DNA from: Fibrobacter sp. UWB15
Lineage (GTDB): Bacteria > Fibrobacterota > Fibrobacteria > Fibrobacterales > Fibrobacteraceae
Direction of reading: 5' to 3'
Length of the DNA: 64,000 nt
Assembly (NCBI RefSeq): GCF_900177705.1
Contig: NZ_FXBA01000001.1
Location: 186,001-250,000 of the forward strand
Under the pieces are notes generated by a model. That model searched no databases. It had not been told where the DNA came from and was given only the letters and a program-made list of their open reading frames with translations. Of the stretch, positions 24,271 through 32,447 are shown one piece after another; position 1 is the first letter of the stretch; each line of letters opens with the position of its first letter. A program made the translations under genes and the position numbers.

Positions 24271-26937
24271 ATGGCTGGCAGCTTCGTAAATTTCGTCAAG
24301 AACGTGGAACGACTCGGACAGAAGAAACGCGGACGCAGGCCCGTGTTCAACGCTCACCAGTTCTATCCCAGCGCCATCGAGGCGGACCTTGAACGCACAA
24401 CGCGGGAAGAATTTCTTCGCGCCCTGGAAGAAAACATCCAGCTTGCGCTCCGGGGCTTCACGGACGACATTGACGACCTGACGAAAGCCACTGCGGAGCT
24501 GCCCCCCGAATTTGTCAAGAAGGTTTCCACGCTTGCCGATGCAGTCGGCGTCAAGAACGGCTGGAATTTCAGCGAGTACGCCAAAATGACCGTCGGACAG
24601 CCATATTTCCCGCCACCAGCGAAAGACGAAATTTTCGAGGTTTGGAAGAAGAACTTCCAGCAACTCTGCATCAGCGCGGAGAGCGACGCCAAGGCGGACA
24701 TTTCCCGCATCGCCACCGAGGCGAAGATGAAGGGCTGGAACAAGAGGGAACTGGAAGCGGCCATCCGAGCCAAGCTCCCCGCCGAAACAAAACACCGCGC
24801 AGAACTCATCGCGAGAACAGAGACCGCCAAGCTCAATTCCGCCGCGAGCATTTCGACGTACAAGCAGCTGGGCATCCGCTACTATGTATGGCTCACGACC
24901 TTGGATGGTCGCGACAGGGAAACGCACACGCACCTGAACGGCCTAATCTGTAGCCTGGACAACCCGAACGTCTATTACGAGGAAACGCCCGACGGCCTGG
25001 TCGAAAAGGAAAGAACAGCCTCGATGTTTCACGGAAATCCGGGCGAGGATTTTCAGTGTCGCTGCTCCATGGTCGCCTGGGACCCCGAAATCGACGGAAA
25101 ATACGAGGTCAAGGAACGTCCCGAACAGGAAAAGGGCGCAGAACAGCATACAGAGGCTTCTACGGGCGAAAACCTTCACAAGGTGGAACAATCTATCGCC
25201 GAACAGGAAAAACAGCTGCAACAGCTCAAAAACGAGCAAATGCAGCTTTTGAGCCGTCAAAGGCTGGAACAGGCGGCGGAAAAGCGCCATGCCCGAAGCG
25301 CCGAGGAAATCGCGGACATTCAGAAGCGCTGGGACGAACGCAAGTCAAGGCGCAGGCTCAAGGAAGCCGCCGAACAGCGACATTCCCGCAGAACTTCGCA
25401 GGAAGCCGCAGCAATTCGCAAGGAATTGCAGGAAAGGCTTGATACGCGACAGACAGCGCACAGGCTTTTGCAGGACGCGAACGGCATCAAGGGCCTACCC
25501 GAAATGGACGAACTGGAAAAAGCCTTGCAGAAGGGCGGCAAACAGGCGTACAGCGACATGAAGAAGCTCTCCCGAAAGCTCGAAACAAGTCTGGGTACAT
25601 TGAAGGGCTGCACGTATCTTGCAGACCCCATCCAGGCGGCAAGGGACTTCGACTATTCAACCGCCATCACCGTCAACGAATCCGTAAGAAAGAAGCTCGA
25701 AGGCATGGGCAGCTCGCTCGCAGGCAAAAAGCACGACCTGGAATTTGAAATCGACTGGGTTGAAAAGCACAAGAAGTACGCGAGCTGGAAGGTGGCACAG
25801 GACGCCTACAAGAAAGCCCTCGCCGAAGTGGAACGGCTCATCGACTGGGAAACGGAACTTGGCCGCGTGGACTCCATCAAGATATTCCTCAAGAATCACC
25901 CCAAGTCCGCAGTTCTGAAAAAACTCACCAGCGACATGGACGCGCTTATCGCCAAGGGCGACAACGCCGCGAAAACGGAAATCAAGGAACTGCTCAAGAA
26001 AGCGGAAACGAGAAGAAAGGAAATCGAATACAAGGAAGGACTCGAACGCCTCAAGAAAATCAAGGCTGGCATCAAGTCCGGCTCAAGCGTCCCGTTCTCG
26101 ACAAACATCAGCATCGACGACCTTCGCGCCCTCAAGGGCGACAAGTTGCCTCCCACGCTCGGACACCTTGATACAGCCATCGAGAAATATAAGAAGGGAC
26201 ATTACTACGGCTCGGCGACAAAGAAACACGCCGCAGAAATCGAGGCGACGATGCGCGAGCTGTTCCAGAAGCACGACTTGGGGATGCACATAGAAGACGA
26301 CCTGCTTGAAAAGGTTTTCAACAGCCATTTCAAAAACACCTTCGAGACAGGAAGCTCCGGCGGGTATAGCGGCCCGTCGCTAAACGCGGACGGTTCAATC
26401 AAGCAGAGCCATTTGAGACTATCCGCAGCACACAAGCTCTTTGACCTGGGTTCAACGGAAAAGGCGAACCAGCTCAATATCTCGCAGTACGAAAAGTACG
26501 GCAACCTTCTCGACCATGACAAGCTACGTGAGGCGACGACGCACAACCGCGCCACCCAATACGGAAATGTCGCGGTACGTTTCAAGAAGGACAAAGTGAC
26601 CTGCACATGGACGGCTGGCGACAGCCTAAGCGAAAGATACCAGCTCAGTCTCGTCACCGACCCGAAAGCGGTTTCCTACGACGACATGTATGAAAGCAAG
26701 CTGCCAGTGAAGGGAACGCAGACGAACGACATGACGAAATTCCGCAGCGACAACATCAGCAGCTATCTTGAACTGCAATTTCACGGCGATGTGACGGTCG
26801 ATTGCGTGGAGTCGCTGACGTTCCCTTACGACCTAACAGAAAAGGCGAAGTCCAAGTATCTAGGCTTCGCCCAAAAGTGGAAATCCATCGGAACAGAGGT
26901 TTTTTACATAAAAAACGGCAAGCTGGAGAAGCTCTAG
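24271..26937 (+). CDS. MuF-type minor head protein with long C-terminal extension and toxin-like end domain
   Basis: An 888-residue protein. Residues about 150-290 are a Mu gpF-like minor head domain: helix ELIARTETAKLNSAASIS, then LTTLDGRDRETHTHLNGL and FHGNPGEDFQCRCSMV. Residues 300-640 are charged coiled coils with repeated E/Q/K/R helices. The last 240 residues form a separate domain with NTFETGSSGGYSG (about 690), AGDSLSERYQLS and YLELQFHGDVTVD, reminiscent of the DUF3626 / ADP-ribosyltransferase-like toxins. MuF domains fused to C-terminal toxins are a known phage polymorphic toxin type. The domain assignment of the C-terminus is tentative; no immunity gene is identified with certainty. 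Confidence 0.75.
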   Translation: MAGSFVNFVKNVERLGQKKRGRRPVFNAHQFYPSAIEADLERTTREEFLRALEENIQLALRGFTDDIDDLTKATAELPPEFVKKVSTLADAVGVKNGWNFSEYAKMTVGQPYFPPPAKDEIFEVWKKNFQQLCISAESDAKADISRIATEAKMKGWNKRELEAAIRAKLPAETKHRAELIARTETAKLNSAASISTYKQLGIRYYVWLTTLDGRDRETHTHLNGLICSLDNPNVYYEETPDGLVEKERTASMFHGNPGEDFQCRCSMVAWDPEIDGKYEVKERPEQEKGAEQHTEASTGENLHKVEQSIAEQEKQLQQLKNEQMQLLSRQRLEQAAEKRHARSAEEIADIQKRWDERKSRRRLKEAAEQRHSRRTSQEAAAIRKELQERLDTRQTAHRLLQDANGIKGLPEMDELEKALQKGGKQAYSDMKKLSRKLETSLGTLKGCTYLADPIQAARDFDYSTAITVNESVRKKLEGMGSSLAGKKHDLEFEIDWVEKHKKYASWKVAQDAYKKALAEVERLIDWETELGRVDSIKIFLKNHPKSAVLKKLTSDMDALIAKGDNAAKTEIKELLKKAETRRKEIEYKEGLERLKKIKAGIKSGSSVPFSTNISIDDLRALKGDKLPPTLGHLDTAIEKYKKGHYYGSATKKHAAEIEATMRELFQKHDLGMHIEDDLLEKVFNSHFKNTFETGSSGGYSGPSLNADGSIKQSHLRLSAAHKLFDLGSTEKANQLNISQYEKYGNLLDHDKLREATTHNRATQYGNVAVRFKKDKVTCTWTAGDSLSERYQLSLVTDPKAVSYDDMYESKLPVKGTQTNDMTKFRSDNISSYLELQFHGDVTVDCVESLTFPYDLTEKAKSKYLGFAQKWKSIGTEVFYIKNGKLEKL

Positions 26938-26944
26938 TTGCAGA

Positions 26945-27763
26945 TTATTGTCTTTGCTTAGACAAGTATTCATTCAAGGCTTTATTGCAAGACCCATAGC
27001 TGGTATAACGCAATGAGCTAACTTGATTTGCTGGATTTTTAGTTCCTTCGAGCACGACTCTGTAATCCCCATAAAGTTCTATGCACTCGTATGCAACAGG
27101 AGTCTTTTTGCCATTTAAGTAATTATCCAAATCGCGATTGCAGGATTTATAGTTTGAGTAGCGTTTCGAGCTAACTTGATTTGCCGGATTTTTAGTTCCC
27201 GCAAGCACGACTCTAAAATCTCCATAAAGTTCTATGCACTCGTATTCAACGGGAGTCTTTTTGCCATTTAAGTAATTATCCAAATCGCGATTGCAGGATT
27301 TATAGTTTGAATAACGTTTTGAACTAACTTGATTTGCCGGATTTTTAGTTCCCGCAAGCACAACTCTAAAATCCCCGTAAAGTTCTATGCACTCATATTC
27401 AACGGGAGTCTTTTTACCATTTAGGTAATTATCCAAATCGCGATTGCAGGATTTATAGCTTGAGTAGCGTTTTGAGCTAACTTGATTTGCTGGATTTTTA
27501 GTTCCTTCGAGCACGACTCTGTAATCCCCATAAAGTTCTATGCACTCGTATGCGATAGGAGTCTTTTTACCATTTAGGTAATTTTCCAAATCACGATTGC
27601 AGGATTTATAGCTTGAATAACGTTTTGTACTGACTTGATTCGCTGTATTTTTAGTCCCTTCAATTACAACTCTATAATCTCCATAAAGCTCTATGCACTC
27701 ATAATCCGTTGCATAAAGACAAGCAGATAAAAGGAGATACACTGAAAGAAATTTCTTTAGCAT
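26945..27763 (-). CDS. secreted protein made of five 51-residue repeats
   Basis: After a signal peptide (MLKKFLSVYLLLSACLYA) the whole mature chain is five tandem copies of a 51-residue unit. Each unit begins YECIELYGDYRVVLEGTKNP and ends near SCNRDLDNYLNGKKTP, with two conserved cysteines per unit. The 153-bp DNA units are nearly identical, especially units 3 and 4, showing recent duplication. No family recognised. The unit may be a small disulfide-bonded binding module acting in the periplasm or outside. The gene converges on the MuF gene with only seven bases between stops. Confidence 0.75.
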   Translation of the reverse strand: MLKKFLSVYLLLSACLYATDYECIELYGDYRVVIEGTKNTANQVSTKRYSSYKSCNRDLENYLNGKKTPIAYECIELYGDYRVVLEGTKNPANQVSSKRYSSYKSCNRDLDNYLNGKKTPVEYECIELYGDFRVVLAGTKNPANQVSSKRYSNYKSCNRDLDNYLNGKKTPVEYECIELYGDFRVVLAGTKNPANQVSSKRYSNYKSCNRDLDNYLNGKKTPVAYECIELYGDYRVVLEGTKNPANQVSSLRYTSYGSCNKALNEYLSKQRQ

Positions 27764-27788
27764 AAAGGGCCTTTATGACATTCAAGAT

Positions 27789-27944
27789 TTAATCTTTGTC
27801 CCAATGGGGAAAACCAGCCGGGTCAACATAATCGCAGTCAATGACTTTATCTTGAGGATTCAAGTCTAAAGTTTGCTTTTTGACTTTCTTGACTTTGCAT
27901 GGAACGTTATATTTTTCCATGAGCTTTTCCAAGTCTTTATCCAT
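27789..27944 (-). CDS. small uncharacterised protein (51 residues)
   Basis: Starting at ATG 27944 (MDKDLEKLMEKYNVPC), with AAGG six bases upstream, it is acidic and lysine-rich and ends GFPHWDKD. It lies 25 bases upstream of the repeat-protein gene on the same strand, probably in one transcript. The upstream part of the open frame overlaps methyltransferase debris and is unlikely to be translated. No function can be proposed beyond that operon link. Confidence 0.45.
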   Translation of the reverse strand: MDKDLEKLMEKYNVPCKVKKVKKQTLDLNPQDKVIDCDYVDPAGFPHWDKD

Positions 27945-28332
27945 ATATACCTTGTATGGAACGATGATAATAAATCTGCTCTTTCGGTTGCCCTTCAATC
28001 GCTATATCATAGTAACTGTGCGGTGTCATATATTTTTCAGTCAACGTGACAAAACAAGGGTGTTGCGTTGCAAAGACAAAAATTCCGCTTTCCTGCAACA
28101 GTTCATAAACAGCCATAAGAAGTGGTTCAATATCCGTAATATCCATAATTGCCATATTAGAAACTGCTTTCGTAAAGGCTCGATTTCTTTTTAATTCTAA
28201 TATACTTTTTCTATCGGTCGCATCCGCCACACAAAATTCAATTTGTTTTGCATATTGTGATTGCCGTCTTTTAGCCAATTCTATCATTTTTTTGCTGTAA
28301 TCAAAAGCGACAACCGAAGGGCGTGTCCGCAC
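27937..28332 (-). pseudogene. fragment of a class I SAM-dependent methyltransferase
   Basis: The frame encodes the middle of a small-molecule methyltransferase: motif I tail VVAFDYSKKMIELAKRR, motif II region IEFCVADATD, and AVSNMAIMDITDIEPLLMAV with FVFATQHPCF. The glycine-rich motif I upstream is missing, and the C-terminal third is lost beyond SIQGIYG. Wording and codon use resemble Firmicutes proteins. It marks the left edge of the foreign segment running to about 32.4 kb. Confidence 0.75.
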
Positions 28333-28384
28333 AGGGACATCTTGAAATTGAAGGTACTACACCAGCCGATTGAGGGATGAAACG

Positions 28385-28427
28385 AAAAATCCGAGGCAGA
28401 GAGATATTCTCTTCCTCGGATTTTTTT
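28385..28427. terminator. bidirectional terminator in the foreign segment
   Basis: AAAAATCCGAGG / CCTCGGATTTTT around a GAGAGATATTCTC inner hairpin, with T-tracts on both strands. Confidence 0.8.
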
Positions 28428-28589
28428 ATTTCAATAGACTCTCCGCCTCGAACTTGGTATATTGTGTTGCTGAGAAATGCGGTGCCATACACCACACATG
28501 GTTCGGAAAGTATGCTGTGAAAAAATTGCATCTTTTTTAATGCTGTCAGCGGTCTTTCCCTCTTTTCTCTTGTACGCATTGTATCGTCA

Positions 28590-28757
28590 GAGGCGTGGTT
28601 CAGAGCTTCCTTGTAACCCAGAGAGCAACGACCTGTATGTTTGGCTTCAGGAAGCCGCCCGCATCGACGAAGAAGAATATTCCTTCCATGGCATCCATAC
28701 TGTCGATTTTCCAGTTCCCGGAGGGCCTGTAATTACAATAATTCTTCCTCGCTCCAT
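28590..28757 (-). pseudogene. remnant of a P-loop kinase/AAA-type ATPase
   Basis: ATG 28757 opens MERGRIIVITGPPGTGKST, a perfect Walker A start. The frame is then lost after about 20 codons. A second frame gives GGFLKPNIQVVALW, like the C-terminal part of small P-loop kinases. The middle (over 100 residues) is deleted. Wording is Firmicutes-like. A decayed gene. Confidence 0.6.
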
Positions 28758-28795
28758 TTTCGCCCTTCCTTCAACTTCGTGCTCTGTTCACCTTT

Positions 28796-29158
28796 TCACA
28801 ACGATTCAATAGGCAAATTATGCTGCTTCAGAAAAGACAGCTTATCCCAATATCCTCTCTGAAACAGAATTTTACCATTCACAACATGGAAGAAGCCGCA
28901 TCCCCGCAGTCCCAGAGGGTCCTTCCATTCTAAAATCGCCCACTGTCCATCTTCAAAGATATTCTCTACAATGGCAGTCATATCGGCAGTGGCAAATTCT
29001 GCTGTAAACATTTCACGGATTGCATCTATCCCAATCACGGGATCATTGGTCACCTGATGATTGGTTGCGTTATCATGGTACAAGCTCATAATTGCCTCTA
29101 CATCATGGTTGTTAAAGGCATCTACCCATTTACATACTATTTCTTTTGGCCGTAACAT
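28796..29158 (-). CDS. SnoaL/NTF2-like polyketide-cyclase-fold protein
   Basis: A 120-residue protein of the SnoaL-like NTF2 fold: helix VCKWVDAFNNHDVEAIMSLY, then HDNATNHQV, IGIDAIREMFTAEF, and four strands ending GYWDKLSFLKQHNLP. Members are small enzymes or binding proteins; the substrate is unknown. I prefer ATG 29158 because GGAGG lies nine bases upstream, inside the five extra codons of the longer frame. It sits directly downstream of the ABC transporter genes on the same strand and may be the last gene of that unit. Confidence 0.75.
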   Translation of the reverse strand: MLRPKEIVCKWVDAFNNHDVEAIMSLYHDNATNHQVTNDPVIGIDAIREMFTAEFATADMTAIVENIFEDGQWAILEWKDPLGLRGCGFFHVVNGKILFQRGYWDKLSFLKQHNLPIESL

Positions 29159-29216
29159 AAATATTTCCTCCATATATCGTTAGCTGCTGTTTTCAAGATA
29201 CACGATTCATGTAACA

Positions 29217-30002
29217 TCACAATTCCCGCCGTTTCCACTGATCCAGGGCAGCTGCGACACAAATACCTGCCACAACGATCGTTAAGACGAGATAGGGAAG
29301 GTGGAAACCGTGCAGTGCTACCTCGTACACATCAAAATAACGCAATGGGGTCAGGTAGTCCAGGAAATGATTTCCTGTGTACTCGGCAGTAAAGGCCAAC
29401 CCATAGGCAGCCAGCATGGAAATTGTTCCTGTCCGCACCGCAGCCTTATAGGATCGAAGCACACTGGAAAACAGCAGACCCAGGGCAAAAAAGAGAGTCT
29501 GGGTAAAGAACATTCCCATCGTTGTGGAAAGCACCGCTCCCGGCTGATCCAGACCGCCCAAAGGAAGAACGATCGTGAAATAATTACACACGCCGCTGAA
29601 CAGGGCGAACACCAGCAGGTTCACTGCCGAAACGATCACCTTCGCCAGAACAATGGTTTTCCGCTTCACAGGCTTTGTGAACAGGTATTCCGATGTTCCG
29701 AATTTCTTTTCCCTTGCCACACAGGACAGTCCCAAAGACATGGCATAAGGAAACGCCAGCAGTCCCTCCCAGAAATAGATGCACACATACCAGCCGGTGG
29801 ATGTCGTCAAGTCGCCTTTGACTCCGAACATGATCATGATCAGTCTCGGAAATTGGCTGACCATCGCTGCCATTTCATCCAGACTGTCCCGTAGGGACAG
29901 AAGCTCAAAATAGCAGAAACCGCACAGAAGCAGCATGATTCCCAGCCAGATCAGCAAAAGTCTTCTGGTTTGGCGGAATTCATTTTTAATCAATGTTTTC
30001 AT
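29217..30002 (-). CDS. ABC-2 type transporter permease 2
   Basis: A 261-residue membrane protein with six predicted helices and the ABC-2 features TLIKNEFRQTRRLLLIW at the start and REKKFGTSEYLFTKPVKRKTIVLAK in the coupling loop. The same SEYLFTKPxxRKxIxxAK sequence occurs in the other permease at 30015, so the two form a heterodimer of related subunits. GGAGG lies seven bases before ATG 30002. Third gene of the regulator-ATPase-permease-permease unit. Likely an exporter of a drug, bacteriocin or lipid. Confidence 0.85.
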   Translation of the reverse strand: MKTLIKNEFRQTRRLLLIWLGIMLLLCGFCYFELLSLRDSLDEMAAMVSQFPRLIMIMFGVKGDLTTSTGWYVCIYFWEGLLAFPYAMSLGLSCVAREKKFGTSEYLFTKPVKRKTIVLAKVIVSAVNLLVFALFSGVCNYFTIVLPLGGLDQPGAVLSTTMGMFFTQTLFFALGLLFSSVLRSYKAAVRTGTISMLAAYGLAFTAEYTGNHFLDYLTPLRYFDVYEVALHGFHLPYLVLTIVVAGICVAAALDQWKRREL

Positions 30003-30014
30003 GTTCACACCTCC

Positions 30015-30809
30015 TTAGCTGCGGAACTGAATGTCTTTTTTCAGAAAGACACCGTAAGAAAGCACCAAAAACAAGGCAAACAGCAGCACGCACCACCCAA
30101 GATACCGGAGGTCATAGAAGCCGGCTTTGGAGATCTCGGCGGCTCCGAAGAACGAGTAGGGAGACAGAAAACTGATAGCCCGGTTACTGACGATGTTGGA
30201 GAAGCTGGTAATGCAATACTCAACGAACACAACCAAACCGGCAGTCAGCAGCGGACTGCGGTTGCGGGAAAACAAAACTCCCACCATCAGCCCCATTGCA
30301 GCGAAGAACAGCGTCACAAGGGTCAGGGACAGGGCAATCAGGAAAAACTCTCCCCAAGGAGTTCCGGAACGGAATGTTGCCATGGCGAAAAGGGAAGCCA
30401 GCAGATACGCCGCACCCACGATCGCCACGCCGACAAACACCGTCCATGCCTTTGCCCAATAAATTGCTTTCCGGGGAAAGGGCTTTGTAAACAGGTATTC
30501 CGAGGTTCCTTCCGTACATTCTCTGGTGTGAATGGAAATGCCGAAGTGCATCCCGAAAACGCCGGAGGCAATCATGAAAAAGCTGGTCAGGAACCCGTAA
30601 ATACCCAGCGGAGAGGTCAGGTATTCCATCGATACGCCGACGCTCCTGTAAAAGTCCGTGGTGCCCATGGTTTCAAAGAGTTCCACGGAGGCCGCATCCA
30701 GAAAGCTGTAATAAGTCGGTGTCATGAAAAAGATGCACGCAGCCAAGGCGATGGCCCAGCCCAGGATATAGGTTCGATGCCTTCTCAGTTCATATTTCAA
30801 AATGACCAT
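30015..30809 (-). CDS. ABC-2 type transporter permease 1
   Basis: A 264-residue inner-membrane protein with six helices: N-terminal VILKYELRRHRTYILGW, the coupling loop RECTEGTSEYLFTKPFPRKAIYWAK, and C-terminal FGAAEISKAGFYDLRYLGW. GGAGG lies eight bases before ATG 30809. It follows the ATPase gene by 13 bases and precedes the second permease by 12. A longer open frame upstream overlaps the ATPase gene and is not used. Confidence 0.87.
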   Translation of the reverse strand: MVILKYELRRHRTYILGWAIALAACIFFMTPTYYSFLDAASVELFETMGTTDFYRSVGVSMEYLTSPLGIYGFLTSFFMIASGVFGMHFGISIHTRECTEGTSEYLFTKPFPRKAIYWAKAWTVFVGVAIVGAAYLLASLFAMATFRSGTPWGEFFLIALSLTLVTLFFAAMGLMVGVLFSRNRSPLLTAGLVVFVEYCITSFSNIVSNRAISFLSPYSFFGAAEISKAGFYDLRYLGWCVLLFALFLVLSYGVFLKKDIQFRS

Positions 30810-30822
30810 GCCTGACACCTCC

Positions 30823-31710
30823 TTACGCATAGTAGTGCAGGAAGATCTCCTCCAAAGAGGGTTCTTCCAAAAGCACATCGTCCAAATGCAGCAGGTGAAG
30901 CTTGTCAATGATCGCCGTGATATTGCCGTTATACACAAAGGAAACAGAGGTCTTGTCAGGACTCTCGGTGTAGTTGGCAATGCCGGGCAGGCCCCAGAAC
31001 TCACGGGGGATGGCCGTTTCAGCGGTAAGGCTGACCTTTTTATAGCCGCTTTCCCGCAGCTCTCGGATGGACTGAATGCCCACGAGCTTGCCCTCTTTTA
31101 AGATCGCCACCCGGTCACACAGCTTCTGCACCTCACTGAGGACATGGGAGGAGAAGAAAATGGTGGTTCCCCGGCTGTTCTCCTCCTTCAGAATATCGTA
31201 GAAAGCCTGCTGGATCAACGGGTCTAAGCCGCTGGTGGGTTCGTCCATGATCAGCAGCTTGGGCGAGGTCATGACGGCAGACACGATCCCCACCTTCTTC
31301 TTGTTGCCCAGAGACAGGTCTGCGATTTTCCGGGTCAGATCCAGATTGAGGCGCTCGGAGAGCTCATACATTTTCGTTTCGCAATTCATGCCGTACAGGT
31401 CTGCGCTGTATTGCAGCAGTTCCCGCACCTTCATGTTTTCATAATAGCTGTTTTCGCTGGGAAGATAGCCCACATCTCTGGCAATGACACTGGCCTTGGT
31501 CTGGCAGTCCAGGCCGAAAATAGATGCGCTGCCGCCGCTGGGATGGATCAGGCCCATCAGGGTGCGGATGGTGGTGGATTTTCCCGCACCGTTTGGGCCA
31601 ATGAAGCCGAAAAACTCGCCCTGGTCAACAGAGAAGCTAAGTCCGTCAATTCCCCGATGTTTCCCATAGTGCTTGGTCAGCTTTTCCAAAACAATGATTG
31701 GCTCGCTCAT
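30823..31710 (-). CDS. ABC transporter ATP-binding protein
   Basis: The 295-residue ATPase drives the two permeases. Walker A is GPNGAGKST (about residue 39), the Q-loop lies in VGYLPSENSYYE, the signature is LSLGNKKKVGIVSA, Walker B is LLIMDEPTSGLDP, and the H-switch is FFSSHVLSEVQ. The C-terminal extension (about 220-295) is typical of drug and bacteriocin exporters of the DrrA/BcrA/NatA type. Its ATG overlaps the stop of the TetR gene (ATGA), so the two are coupled. Sequence style is Firmicutes-like. Confidence 0.93.
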   Translation of the reverse strand: MSEPIIVLEKLTKHYGKHRGIDGLSFSVDQGEFFGFIGPNGAGKSTTIRTLMGLIHPSGGSASIFGLDCQTKASVIARDVGYLPSENSYYENMKVRELLQYSADLYGMNCETKMYELSERLNLDLTRKIADLSLGNKKKVGIVSAVMTSPKLLIMDEPTSGLDPLIQQAFYDILKEENSRGTTIFFSSHVLSEVQKLCDRVAILKEGKLVGIQSIRELRESGYKKVSLTAETAIPREFWGLPGIANYTESPDKTSVSFVYNGNITAIIDKLHLLHLDDVLLEEPSLEEIFLHYYA

Positions 31711-32324
31711 TTCAGATATTCCTCCTTATAAAAATTTTTCCGCAGAATTGCGATGTTCTTCTCAAAATCATCCATGACGGTCTCAAAGTCAAAAGCATTT
31801 GCCCCACGGTACCGGGCCGCATATCCCTCGCCCATCAGAAGCAGCATCTGAAATACCGGCCGGGCATCCTCCGGGTTTTTGAATTTCAAAGCGTCCTCCT
31901 CCCGAAGAACCATATCGTTTCTGAAGCTGCAGGCTTCCTCTGTCAGAATCACCAGCGCATCGGCTACTTCGGGAGAAGTTTCTTCCCAGACGCTGGTAAT
32001 AAACTGCAGGGTGAAGGGCTGATTTTGGAAGCTCTCCATTTCCATGCGGCTGGATGCCAGGATCCTGTCGAACAAATCCGTTTTGGAATCCAGATGTGCT
32101 TTTTCAAATATTTCTTCAATGACCTTTTTACAGTATTCCAGCAGATAAATATAGAGCTGTTTTTTGCTTCCGAAATACTGAAACATGGATGCCTTGGAGA
32201 TATGAGCAGCCACTGCAATATCATTGACGGATGCTTTTTCATAACCAAATTTTCCGAAGCACTGAAGTGCTGCGTTCAGGATCGTCATTTTCTTTTCTTC
32301 CGTCAGCGCCAAAAATTTTTCCAC
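31707..32324 (-). CDS. TetR family repressor of the ABC exporter
   Basis: The 205-residue protein has an N-terminal HTH with KMTILNAALQCFGKFGYEKASVNDIAVAAHISKASMFQYFGSKK split over residues 12-55; the recognition helix is around ISKASMFQYF. The larger ligand domain is variable, as usual. The start is a GTG at 32324 with AGGGA six bases upstream. Two operator-like palindromes flank the promoter just upstream, so it probably represses its own operon and is released by the transported compound. First gene of the operon. Confidence 0.9.
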   Translation of the reverse strand: MEKFLALTEEKKMTILNAALQCFGKFGYEKASVNDIAVAAHISKASMFQYFGSKKQLYIYLLEYCKKVIEEIFEKAHLDSKTDLFDRILASSRMEMESFQNQPFTLQFITSVWEETSPEVADALVILTEEACSFRNDMVLREEDALKFKNPEDARPVFQMLLLMGEGYAARYRGANAFDFETVMDDFEKNIAILRKNFYKEEYLK

Positions 32325-32345
32325 TTTGATCCCTGCCTTTCAACG

Positions 32346-32366
32346 AAATAACCGAATCGGTTATTT
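32346..32366. promoter_or_regulatory. TetR operator 1
   Basis: AAATAACCGA-A-TCGGTTATTT, a perfect 21-bp palindrome just downstream of the -10 box. Confidence 0.85.
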
Positions 32367-32368
32367 AT

Positions 32369-32397
32369 AATATAACACCAATAACCGATTCGGTCAA
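32369..32397 (-). promoter_or_regulatory. promoter of the tetR-ABC operon
   Basis: Minus-strand TTGACC (32397-32392), 17-base spacer, TATATT (32374-32369). It lies between operator 1 and operator 2, whose centre overlaps the -35 box. Confidence 0.8.
32380..32396. promoter_or_regulatory. TetR operator 2
   Basis: AATAACCGATTCGGTCA: ACCGA-t-TCGGT core, sharing ATAACCGA with operator 1 but with a less perfect outer half. It covers the -35 box. Confidence 0.75.
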
Positions 32398-32407
32398 CCC
32401 TAAAGAT

Positions 32408-32446
32408 AAACAAAAAGAGGGTGAGTTTTCCAACTCATCCTCTTTC
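32408..32446 (-). terminator. terminator of the intron-containing tRNA
   Basis: On the minus strand AAAGAGG..TGAGTT-ggaa-AACTCA..CCTCTTT is followed by TTTG, starting a few bases after the tRNA 3' end. Confidence 0.75.
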
Positions 32447-32447
32447 G

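Noticed and set aside
26945-27763. CRISPR array, because of five regular repeats
   Set aside because: The 153-bp units are in one open reading frame with no unique spacers, and encode a repeat protein with a signal peptide.
28477-28812. A plus-strand 111-codon gene in the foreign segment
   Set aside because: Its complement encodes the start of a P-loop protein (GPPGTGKST); the plus-strand frame is a mirror of that remnant.
29970-30815. A 281-codon plus-strand gene over the permease
   Set aside because: Very rich in G, Q, H and R with no motif; it is opposite an intact ABC-2 permease with strong ribosome-binding site.
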